Source: Desulfobacteraceae bacterium UBA2245 (GTDB lineage Bacteria; Desulfobacterota; Desulfobacteria; Desulfobacterales; UBA2245). From it: a stretch of DNA of 11,876 bases. Of the stretch, positions 1 through 5,156 are shown one piece after another; the stretch's first letter is position 1; each line of letters begins with the position of its first letter. The DNA is taken from NCBI GenBank assembly GCA_002347265.1, contig DDYB01000006.1:343-12218 (forward strand), read 5' to 3'. A model generated the notes under the pieces. The model did not search any database. It saw only the letters and a program-made list of their open reading frames with translations, and was not told the DNA's origin. A program made the translations under genes and the position numbers.

Positions 1-22
1 ATCAGGCCGTCAGGCAAGGCGC
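1..22. repeat. Fragment of the palindromic TGTTGAAAAAC-type element
   Basis: The first 22 bases are identical to 2846-2867, which lie just inside the left terminal repeat of the element at 2823-2971. After base 22 the two sequences diverge. The rest of this copy would lie upstream of the window, so only an internal piece is visible. Confidence 0.6.
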
Positions 23-46
23 CCGGAAGGACGGGCGTTTCCGGAA

Positions 47-355
47 TCACTGTTTGTGCGGGCTTTTCCCATACAGGATGCGCAGTTCTTCCTTGGCCTG
101 CTGCAAGATCCGTAGCCGGTCCTTGCCCAGGTTCGTGCCCGCCCGGTTGATATAGAATACGAGCATCGACATGGCGGAGCGAAACGGCGGGGCCTTGCGG
201 CGGGTGCTGCGATCCGCCGACTGCTTGAGCGACAGGGCAATCTTCCTGGGGTCCGCCCAGGTGAAGACTCCCTCCTCCAGGTCCAGCGCATCGCTCTCCT
301 TTGTGACCCTGCCGGACCAGCCCTTGCCGGGCGAGGATTTGGATTTCGTCGACAT
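47..355 (-). CDS. DUF3175 domain protein
   Basis: A 102-aa protein that I recognise as the DUF3175 family. The hallmark is the block WSGRVTKESDALDLEEGVF (about residues 14-32), followed by a basic KQSADRSTRRK segment and the stretch SAMSMLVFYINRAGTNL near residues 60-76. Family members are small, soluble and of unknown biochemical role. There is no signal peptide or membrane segment, and basic residues are abundant, so a nucleic-acid-associated role is possible but unproven. The ATG at 355 is preceded by GAGGTG with a 6-nt spacer, which supports the start. The length covers the whole domain, so the gene looks intact. It stands alone on the minus strand, and its upstream region runs into a dispersed repeat (417-563). 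Confidence 0.8.
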   Translation of the reverse strand: MSTKSKSSPGKGWSGRVTKESDALDLEEGVFTWADPRKIALSLKQSADRSTRRKAPPFRSAMSMLVFYINRAGTNLGKDRLRILQQAKEELRILYGKSPHKQ

Positions 356-416
356 TCACGACACCTCGTCAGAACCCGCCGGAGCTCTATCCGGTCGGGT
401 CGGTGCAGATGTTCGG

Positions 417-563
417 ATTCCGGGGACGCCTGACATCATTTTTGACAGGCGCCATCGGGCATGGTTTGCTGTTTTTATGTCGTACCGGAAACCTTTACTG
501 TAAGAATTGAACGCCAATCGGGCGGAAAATTCAAGGGCCAAAAACATAAACCCAAAAAATAAG
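417..563 (+). repeat. Dispersed intergenic repeat, copy E (degenerate)
   Basis: This stretch aligns with 10768-10917 downstream of hsdS. Shared blocks include ATTCCGGGG, a CAGGC/CCATC block, TTTTATGTCG (TTTCATGTCG in the other copy), ACCGGAAACCTTT and a CGCCARTCGGGC block. The 3' core found elsewhere as AAACCGGGACCC is degraded here to AAACATAAACCC. It contains the small stem CGCCTG/CAGGCG (428-433 and 446-451). It fills most of the gap between the DUF3175 gene and the gene at 680, and I see no gene in it. Confidence 0.6.
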
Positions 564-617
564 TCAGGTACCCGGTCACTCCTATCTCCTCTTCGGAAAG
601 CATCCGTTTCTCTGTTG

Positions 618-646
618 TTGACATATCGAATGGAATCAGATTTTAA
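618..646 (+). promoter_or_regulatory. Possible sigma70-type promoter for the gene at 680
   Basis: A perfect TTGACA (618-623) is followed after 17 nt by TTTTAA (641-646), a weak match to TATAAT. The position, about 35 nt upstream of the ATG at 680, is suitable. Only the -35 hexamer is convincing. Confidence 0.35.
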
Positions 647-679
647 AAAGTAAAAAACTTTCAACCGAGCTGAGGAAAT

Positions 680-1333
680 ATGAATGCCGTAATCGAATGT
701 ATCGAGGAAGAGTACGCGCCGTTCTTCGCTTGGCGGCGTCGCCGCAGAGACGGCTGGAAATGGCTTTGGTTCCATCTTCGAGGCCCGGCACTGCCCGGAC
801 CTTTCGGATTTCTTCTCACCCTTGCCGGAGTCTGGCGTTTTGCACGCCCCCCCAGACGCGTTTGCGATATTCCGAAAGAAGAATACTTTCAATGCACAAT
901 AGTGACCACGTGCGGCAGCCTCGGCTCTTACGGCATGGGCGGTCCGGGATTCTTCGGTTTGCAGTGCCGCAAGAAACGCAAGACCTTCTGGATCATTTTC
1001 ACGCTTCGGGGCGCCGAGGGCTGGTTGACGCTCGATGCCAGGCTGATCGCGTCGAGTTTGTCGGCGGCCGAGAAGAAGGCCTACGCCAAGCAGGGGAACA
1101 TTTCCATGGAGACCGTCCATGGCGGAACTGTCGAGTCCGTCGACTACCTGCCGTCAAGCATTCAGATCAAAATCAAAAAAGAAGATGCGATGCATGTTCT
1201 TGAACTGCGCCGGGATGGAAAGACCGTTCCGCCCTGGCGGGGAAGCGGCGATAAAAAGAAATTCCGCGACACCGAACTGCTTGAGGACGCCCTCGTGGTC
1301 TCACGACGGGCCAACCTGTGGACGGAGGGCTGA
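680..1333 (+). CDS. Hypothetical protein, conserved-looking, function unknown
   Basis: A 217-aa protein that I cannot assign to a named family. Its N-terminus is very basic and aromatic (WRRRRRDGWKWLWF near residues 18-31), followed by a short proline/glycine and hydrophobic stretch (PGPFGFLLTLAGVW) that is too weak to call a membrane anchor. The centre holds a small-residue block, TCGSLGSYGMGGPGFFG, then WIIFTLRGAEGWLTLDARL. Such a Gly-rich turn followed by a W-L-x-L-D pattern looks like a conserved domain core rather than random translation. The C-terminal third is alternately basic and acidic. The ATG at 680 has GAGG only 4 nt upstream, a tight but possible ribosome site. Overlapping frames are Arg-rich shadows. 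It is monocistronic, with about 170 nt of empty sequence after the stop. Confidence 0.6.
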   Translation: MNAVIECIEEEYAPFFAWRRRRRDGWKWLWFHLRGPALPGPFGFLLTLAGVWRFARPPRRVCDIPKEEYFQCTIVTTCGSLGSYGMGGPGFFGLQCRKKRKTFWIIFTLRGAEGWLTLDARLIASSLSAAEKKAYAKQGNISMETVHGGTVESVDYLPSSIQIKIKKEDAMHVLELRRDGKTVPPWRGSGDKKKFRDTELLEDALVVSRRANLWTEG

Positions 1334-1491
1334 AAACGCTGAGAAACGGGGTAATCCGTATCGGACAGGAATCCGGGATCTATCATCGGGAAACCGCATC
1401 GAGGTGATTCTGAAGTTTCATGGTCCAACTCTTTGGATTAAAAACAAGCAAAACCTTCCCGGAATTCTGTGACCGGTACGGGTCAATTGAT

Positions 1492-1520
1492 TTGACAGGA
1501 TATCCGACCATGGATATTCT
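1492..1520 (+). promoter_or_regulatory. Probable sigma70-type promoter of the lipoprotein gene
   Basis: TTGACA (1492-1497), a 17-nt spacer, then TATTCT (1515-1520): a perfect -35 and a 4/6 -10 at optimal spacing. The predicted transcript would begin near 1527 and give a 5' leader of roughly 60 nt before the ATG at 1590. It overlaps the start of the small frame at 1510, so the two interpretations compete. Confidence 0.45.
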
Positions 1521-1593
1521 GACAGAAAAGATCGAGTCACTCAGAAAACGCAAAAAAACGGATCACCCTTTGAGCGAGGGAAAAATGCCATGA
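1510..1593 (+). CDS. Possible 27-aa small ORF coupled to the lipoprotein gene
   Basis: An ATG at 1510 with AGGA (1497-1500) 9 nt upstream opens a 27-codon frame, beginning MDILTEKIESLRKRKKTD. Its TGA overlaps the lipoprotein ATG as ATGA (1590-1593), which is typical of translational coupling. The peptide is charged, with no signal sequence. Against it, a plausible promoter (1492-1520) would start transcription downstream of this ATG. It may be a leader peptide, the remnant of a longer gene, or chance. No known family is recognised. Confidence 0.3.
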   Translation: MDILTEKIESLRKRKKTDHPLSEGKMP

Positions 1594-2705
1594 GAAAAAT
1601 ACAACTGATAACCATAATTGTCATCGTGATGGCCCTGTTTGTTCCGGGCTGCTATGTCGGCGTCGAACCGGATTATGACGTCTACGGAGGCGGAGACTAC
1701 TATGAACCGCCGCCCATCGCATTTGCCGGATCTCCATATCTGGTGGTGATGCCGGATACATACGACGTCTACGTCGTTCCTGATATAAGCGTGGACCTGT
1801 TTTTCTGGAGTGGCTGGTGGTGGCGTCCATGGGGAGGCCATTGGTATCGATCACAGTATTATAACCGGGCCTGGGTCCGTTATAATAGTATTCCAAGTTT
1901 TTATTTTGATGTGGACCCGGATTGGAGAGGATATTACCGGGGCCGTAACTGGCATGGATACCGATGGGAATATCAGCGGATTCCTCACCACAGAGTTCAA
2001 CAGAACTGGAAGAACTGGCAGAATGACCGGCACTGGGAAAGACAAAGAACCTGGGACGTCAGGAACTATAAGCCTCGACCGCCACAGCAGAGAGAGATAC
2101 TAAGACAAAGAAGGCAGCAGCAATATCAACAGCGACAGCCTCAGGTTCAACAACCGCAGCGACAACCGCAGAGGCAGCCACGGGTTGAACAACCGCAGCG
2201 ACAACCGCAGAGACAGCCTCAGGTTCAACAACCACGCAGGCAGCCTCAGGTACAGCAGCCGCAGAGGCAGCCCCAGATCCAGCAGCCACAGAGGCAGCCC
2301 CGAGGCGAACAACCTCAGCGACAGCATCAGGTTCAACCGCCTCAAAGGCAGCCCCGGGTTGAACAGCCGCAACGACAGCCCCAAGGTCAACAACCTCAGA
2401 GGCAGCCTCAGGTTCAACAACCGCAGCGACAGCCTCGGGTTCAAGAACCTCAGAGGCAGCCTCGGGTTGAACAACCGCAGCGACAGCCTCGGGTCGAACA
2501 ACCGCAGCGACAGCCTCGGGTTCAACAGCCCCAGAGGCAGCCCCGGGTCGAACAACCGCAGCGGCAGCCTCAGAGACAGCCCGGGGTCGAACAACCGCAG
2601 CGGCAGCCTCAGAGACAGCCTGGGGTCGAACAGCCTCAGCGGCAGCCCCGGATCGAACAACCCCGGGAGCAGCCCGAGGTTCAACAAGAGGTCAATCAGC
2701 AATAG
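1590..2705 (+). CDS. Envelope lipoprotein with W/Y-rich domain and Q/P/R repeat tail
   Basis: A 371-aa protein. Residues 1-21 form a lipoprotein signal: a basic start, a hydrophobic stretch, and a lipobox-like VPGC with Cys21 as the expected lipidated residue. Pro at -2 is unusual. Residues 22-130 match a widespread small lipoprotein type that I recognise only by pattern: PPIAFAGSPYLVVMPDTYDVYVVPD, then FFWSGWWWRPWGGHWY and many Tyr/Trp/Arg residues. From about residue 178 to 365 the chain is a low-complexity array of PQRQPRVEQ-like 9-residue units, expected to be disordered and positively charged, perhaps binding peptidoglycan or surface polymers (inference). The ATG at 1590 has GAGGG 9 nt upstream. 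The gene stands alone behind a good promoter candidate. Long frames on the other strand over the tail are repeat artefacts. Confidence 0.75.
   Translation: MRKIQLITIIVIVMALFVPGCYVGVEPDYDVYGGGDYYEPPPIAFAGSPYLVVMPDTYDVYVVPDISVDLFFWSGWWWRPWGGHWYRSQYYNRAWVRYNSIPSFYFDVDPDWRGYYRGRNWHGYRWEYQRIPHHRVQQNWKNWQNDRHWERQRTWDVRNYKPRPPQQREILRQRRQQQYQQRQPQVQQPQRQPQRQPRVEQPQRQPQRQPQVQQPRRQPQVQQPQRQPQIQQPQRQPRGEQPQRQHQVQPPQRQPRVEQPQRQPQGQQPQRQPQVQQPQRQPRVQEPQRQPRVEQPQRQPRVEQPQRQPRVQQPQRQPRVEQPQRQPQRQPGVEQPQRQPQRQPGVEQPQRQPRIEQPREQPEVQQEVNQQ
2121..2690 (+). repeat. 27-bp coding tandem repeat (Q/P/R units)
   Basis: About 20 imperfect units of 27 bp encode the 9-residue motif PQRQPRVEQ and variants (QVQ, RVQ, GVE, RGE). 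Some units carry an extra 12-bp QRQP insertion, so the period shifts by 4 residues without breaking the frame. The 3' units around 2540-2640 are nearly identical (two successive copies of a 39-bp unit), which suggests recent slippage or unequal crossing-over. Confidence 0.85.
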
Positions 2706-2779
2706 TGGACAAACAGGCGGTCTAAGCTTTTTGGACAGAAAACCGGGATTTATCTTCGGAAAACCGCCCTGAGTTTATA

Positions 2780-2815
2780 TGGCATTCCAAGCGAAAAACC
2801 GGGACCCAAAAAGAA
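2780..2815 (+). repeat. Dispersed intergenic repeat, copy C (core only)
   Basis: Carries the core AAACCGGGACCCAAAAAGAA at 2796-2815, identical to the copy at 10895-10914. Upstream similarity to the other copies is limited (a GGCATTCCAAGCG-like stretch). It directly precedes the palindromic element at 2823. Confidence 0.6.
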
Positions 2816-2822
2816 ACACCAG

Positions 2823-2971
2823 TAACAGTGTGTTGAAAAACAAGAATCAGGCCGTCAGGCAAGGCGCGCGGCGATGCGACAAGCGCGGCATATTCAAGCA
2901 TATGTGAGCATTGGCGAGAGCCGCGCAACGCTGAATGTCGGCCTCAGGCGCGGTTTTTCAACAGCCTGTTA
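2823..2971. mobile_element. MITE-like palindromic element with 19-bp terminal inverted repeats
   Basis: A 149-bp non-coding unit bounded by TAACAGTGTGTTGAAAAAC (2823-2841) and its inverted copy GTTTTTCAACAGCCTGTTA (2953-2971), matching at 17 of 19 positions. Further symmetric blocks lie inside: AGGCCG at 2849-2854 with CGGCCT at 2939-2944, and GCGCGGC at 2866-2872 with GCCGCGC at 2920-2926. The whole unit can therefore fold into a long hairpin. No transposase is present, so it would depend on one elsewhere. The left end recurs at 3581-3608, and an internal piece recurs at 1-22. Confidence 0.65.
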
Positions 2972-3040
2972 TAGCGCTGGCGCGCTTTACCAACTTGCTT
3001 AGCCGAGCGCTGGGCAAACAGGAAGGGAGATCGTGCGTTC

Positions 3041-3583
3041 ATGAAAATAATGCAGATCAGCAAAGCGTTTACCCTGATAGAACCAGGCCCGGTTGTCTTC
3101 GTTACGACAAATGATGGAACGAAGAACAACATAATGACGATCTCGTGGACCATGGTGGTGGACTTTACGCCGAAGTTTGCCATCACCACCGGGCCATGGA
3201 ACTATTCCTATGCCGCACTTCGAAAATCGAAGGAATGTGTGATTTCAATTCCTACCGTTGACCTGCTGGATAAGGTCGTTGCAGTGGGAACATGTTCCGG
3301 CGCCGACACAGACAAATTTAAAAAGTTCGGGCTGACTCCTGTCGAGGGAAAACATGTCAGGTCGCCCTTGATTGAGGAATGCCTGGCGAATATCGAATGC
3401 AAAGTTATCGATATCGTCGAAAAGCACAATATTGTAGTACTTGAAGGCGTTGCTGCGTACTTTGACGATTCACGAAAAGAGAAGCGAACCGTTCACGCAA
3501 TTGGCGATGGAACGTTCGTGGTGGATGGACGCAGGTTGAATCGAAGGGAAATGATGTTGTCAAAACTCCCAGATGGTGTCTAA
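3041..3583 (+). CDS. Flavin reductase-like domain protein (FMN-binding)
   Basis: A 180-aa protein of the flavin reductase-like, FMN-binding split-barrel family (DIM6/NTAB group). Evidence is the N-terminal strand pattern GPVVFVTTNDGTKNNIMTISW, then FTPKFAITTGPWNYSYAAL (a substrate/flavin loop), ECVISIP, and the conserved centre VGTCSGADTDKFKKFGLT (about residues 87-104). The length fits a single-domain member. Members bind FMN and either reduce it with NAD(P)H or use it as a cofactor; the specific substrate cannot be read from sequence. The protein is cytoplasmic, with no signal peptide. The first ATG (3041) is chosen over the one at 3050 because GGGAG lies 11 nt upstream. The gene is single and flanked by two copies of the same repeat end (2823-2850 and 3581-3608), the second overlapping its stop codon. 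Confidence 0.85.
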   Translation: MKIMQISKAFTLIEPGPVVFVTTNDGTKNNIMTISWTMVVDFTPKFAITTGPWNYSYAALRKSKECVISIPTVDLLDKVVAVGTCSGADTDKFKKFGLTPVEGKHVRSPLIEECLANIECKVIDIVEKHNIVVLEGVAAYFDDSRKEKRTVHAIGDGTFVVDGRRLNRREMMLSKLPDGV

Positions 3584-3608
3584 CAGGGTGTTGAAAAACA
3601 AGAATCAG
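3581..3608. repeat. Left end of the palindromic element, second copy
   Basis: Begins TAACAGGGTGTTGAAAAAC and continues identically to the left end of the element at 2823-2850, giving a 21-bp exact direct repeat (2830-2850 and 3588-3608). The first three bases are the stop codon of the flavin reductase gene. No matching right end is present here; the sequence passes straight into dispersed repeat copy A. Confidence 0.6.
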
Positions 3609-3764
3609 CCGGAAACTTTTGATTGAAAGAATGGAACGCCGGCCGGACAGGGAGGTCAAACGCCAGAAACCGGGACCCGAAAAGAAGAATAGGCAAGATG
3701 TTCTCGGAATGATCGGCCAGCTGCCGTTCTAAAGCATAAAATCATAGACATCCCCATGTTATCC
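3609..3764 (+). repeat. Dispersed intergenic repeat, copy A
   Basis: Aligns almost end to end with 10838-10992 downstream of hsdS. Shared blocks are CCGGAAAC followed by TTTTGAT (CTTTGAT in copy B), an AATGGA block, CGCC, the core AAACCGGGACCCGAAAAGAA (3667-3686), GAAGAATA, and an end block of CATAAAAT, TAGACATCCCCAT and TTATCC. Small indels between the copies change the reading frame, so it is treated as non-coding. The similarity to copy B stops at 3764, where the GNAT cassette end begins. Confidence 0.7.
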
Positions 3765-3787
3765 TGTGTGGCCGGGGGCCTTCCAGA

Positions 3788-3875
3788 GCCTCACTATAAG
3801 ACCCTGCCGATGATTATCGATAAAATTCCAAAAATGGCGCAGGCCTCCCGGTCCGTCTTGAGCGCATGGTTAGCG
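3788..3875 (-). repeat. attC-like site at the 3' end of the GNAT gene
   Basis: Read on the minus strand, 8 nt after the GNAT stop come CGCTAAC (R''-like, 3869-3875), a 5-nt spacer, and GCTCAAGACGGACC (L''-like, 3850-3863). Box order and spacing match classical integron attC sites. The R''-like box is the exact complement of the GTTAGCG at the other end of the cassette (4443-4449), as expected when a circular cassette joins its ends. The distal half is weaker: GGGTCTTATAG (3794-3804) can pair only partly with the L'' box, and no clear GTTRRRY box is seen beyond it. Confidence 0.5.
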
Positions 3876-3883
3876 ATTTGGTA

Positions 3884-4420
3884 CTATTCTCGCCAGTATT
3901 CTGGTTTGCTTAACATATTTGCACATCGAACTATGCCAGATACCGGGCCAATAATTCCCGGACGTAGTTCTTGTACCATCCATGCATTAGCGTGTTCTTC
4001 TGGAATTGGATAGGGAGCTTCGAATCCTTGCACACCAGCAGGTTTGAAACCATAACGGGGGTAATAGCCAGGGTGTCCCAGTACGAAGACTAAATCAATA
4101 TCGGCGTTTGTTAGAAGCTTTAAACCATGCGCTATGAGTTTACCTCCTACACCTTGCTTTTGAAAATCAGGGAGCACAGCTAAAGGAGCTAATAGCGATA
4201 TTGATGCACCGTTTTGTAAGCCTTCTAAATATGCAGATGTGAACAGAATATGCCCGATTGCTTTATAATTCTCGAATGCAAGGATAGAATAAAGTGGATG
4301 AGCACTTGGATCACTCAATAAATTCCTAACAAGATTTGCTTCTTTGTCATAACCAAAAGCCTCTTTTTCAACCAACAGGACATCTCTGAGATCTGTATCT
4401 TTAGCTTCTCGAATTTCCAT
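3884..4420 (-). CDS. GNAT family N-acetyltransferase
   Basis: A 178-aa acetyl-CoA-dependent N-acetyltransferase, most like the YhbS subgroup. Motif A is clear at residues 78-96: LAPLAVLPDFQKQGVGGKLI, with the pyrophosphate-binding Q87-x-x-G90-x-G92. It is followed by the YhbS-type GHPGYYPRYGFKPAG block (about 115-129). The substrate is not predictable from sequence. Length and domain are complete. The ATG at 4420 follows GGAG with a 5-nt spacer. The gene is clearly AT-richer than the hsd genes or the DUF3175 gene, which suggests transfer. It starts 22 nt after a GTTAGCG box and ends 8 nt before the complementary CGCTAAC box, the layout of an integron gene cassette transcribed on the minus strand. 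Confidence 0.9.
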   Translation of the reverse strand: MEIREAKDTDLRDVLLVEKEAFGYDKEANLVRNLLSDPSAHPLYSILAFENYKAIGHILFTSAYLEGLQNGASISLLAPLAVLPDFQKQGVGGKLIAHGLKLLTNADIDLVFVLGHPGYYPRYGFKPAGVQGFEAPYPIPEEHANAWMVQELRPGIIGPVSGIVRCANMLSKPEYWRE

Positions 4421-4442
4421 TGTTTCTCCGATTCTAATTTAT

Positions 4443-4524
4443 CGCTAACGACAGGGGTAAGGGGTGTGTGCCATAACTTTCCGAAAATACAAGCGCTGCA
4501 TTTTCGCGTCCGCTCCACCCCCTA
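4443..4524 (-). repeat. attC-like half site upstream of GNAT, cut by an intron
   Basis: Read on the minus strand, it ends CCCCTTA, then spacer bases, then GTTAGCG (4443-4449). The distance from CTTA to GTTAG equals that in the attC of aadA-type cassettes. Opposite this, CACCCCCTA (4516-4524, plus strand) can pair with TAAGGGGTG (4458-4466) except for one position. Between them lies a central hairpin, stem 4482-4491 with 4497-4506. The remaining L''/R'' part is missing: group II intron sequence starts at 4525. Confidence 0.45.
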
Positions 4525-4743
4525 GTGTACGCCCGGCATGGGCGTGATTCGATGGGGTAAAAGTCTCCTGTATCTGAACCCCGGCACTGCCGAGATGACA
4601 GAAACATGAATACCAGCCGAAAGCAAGGACGTTCCCGCGAGGGATCGTCCGAAGGAAGCCGGAGTGCAAAACGATGAGCCGACCTGCCTTCGTGAAACCC
4701 GCAGGCAGGCGAACGGAAATGGCATACAAGGCTCGCCTTTCCG
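4525..4743 (+). ncRNA. Group IIC intron, 5' fragment (domain I)
   Basis: Starts GTGTACGCCC and continues as GGCATGGGCGTG, the characteristic opening of bacterial group II introns, especially class C. It then shows GGGGTAAAAGTC, and the nested stem GGACG/CGTCC (4627-4631, 4646-4650) around TCCC-GCGA-GGGA with a GNRA loop (4633-4644). After that come GAAGGAAGCCGG, a CCTGCC/GGCAGG stem (4683-4688, 4704-4709), and CGAACGGAAATGGCATACAAGGCT. These appear in the order expected for domain I. No reverse-transcriptase frame and no domain V are seen downstream, so this is a 3'-truncated, non-splicing remnant. The 3' limit is uncertain and may reach about 4785. It lies antisense to the GNAT gene and abuts the attC-like hairpin. 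Confidence 0.65.
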
Positions 4744-5044
4744 GCAAGTCGGCACCCGTTGTCTTGCGGAATCGGCTTTTTCCTTGACTGTTCTAGAAAG
4801 CCGGGCTTATAAAAGTGTCTTGTTCTTATGAGCTCATTACAGCGCTGCTTTTGCCCTGGAAGCGCCACATATGGGGAAGTCATATCTTAGGAAAGAACTA
4901 AAAAAGATGCTTTAAGCGAATCTGCCGCAGAAGGGGGCGACGAAGCCCATTGTATTCCTGGCGCTTTTCGTTTCGGCAACCCATTTCTCGGTCGGCAAAG
5001 GGGTCCGAACGTATTGAAATCTGAGATCGGGTCTTTCAGAAAGC
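4744..5044. other. Intergenic region without a recognisable gene
   Basis: About 300 bases between the intron remnant and repeat copy D. Reading frames are short and without recognisable similarity. The only notable signals are the promoter-like hexamers at 4784-4813 and a 14-codon frame (MGKSYLRKELKKML) near 4871 that I do not support as a gene. Confidence 0.5.
4784..4813 (+). promoter_or_regulatory. Possible promoter upstream of the hsd operon
   Basis: TTGACT (4784-4789), an 18-nt spacer and TATAAA (4808-4813): 5/6 matches at both hexamers. It points towards hsdR but lies about 345 nt upstream of its start, across repeat copy D. It may therefore have driven a lost gene instead. Confidence 0.35.
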
Positions 5045-5110
5045 ATGAAAGAAATGAACGGCAAGAAGGCAGGGAAGTCAAGCGTCAAAACCGGGACCCG
5101 AAAAGAATAA
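5045..5110 (+). repeat. Dispersed intergenic repeat, copy D
   Basis: Shares with copy A a series TGAAAGAA, ATGAACGGC (TGGAACGCC in copy A), a GGCAGGGAAGTCAA-like block, and the core AAACCGGGACCCGAAAAGAA at 5088-5107. It ends about 50 nt before the hsdR start and has the same orientation as all other copies. Confidence 0.65.
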
Positions 5111-5156
5111 CAAGTAAGGCGCTCCAGAAATTTCGGAATTACATAGAGGTTCATTT

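Noticed and set aside
20..40. GC stem CGCCCG/CGGGCG with three T residues after it, as a terminator
   Set aside because: The T-run is too short and lies on the plus strand, while the nearby gene (47-355) is on the minus strand. It is only a weak hairpin.
356..1120. A 254-codon minus-strand frame covering repeat copy E and the gene at 680
   Set aside because: It mixes repeat sequence and the antisense of the 217-aa gene, has no recognisable domain, and its composition changes abruptly along its length.
1424..1442. GTCCAAC followed by a 5-nt spacer as an attC start
   Set aside because: No pairing arm or distal box lies downstream; the 7-mer match is expected by chance in a window of this size.
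2100..2702. A 200-codon frame on the minus strand, rich in Leu/Arg/Pro, across the lipoprotein tail
   Set aside because: It arises because the 27-bp repeats lack stops in several frames. The plus-strand frame has a lipoprotein signal and a ribosome site, while this one has neither and is purely repetitive.
3578..3608. GTCTAAC at the end of the flavin reductase gene as an attC R'' box
   Set aside because: The 7-mer fits RYYYAAC, but no CAAG-type L'' box with correct spacing and no partner GTTRRRY box follow. The sequence is explained by the palindromic element's end.
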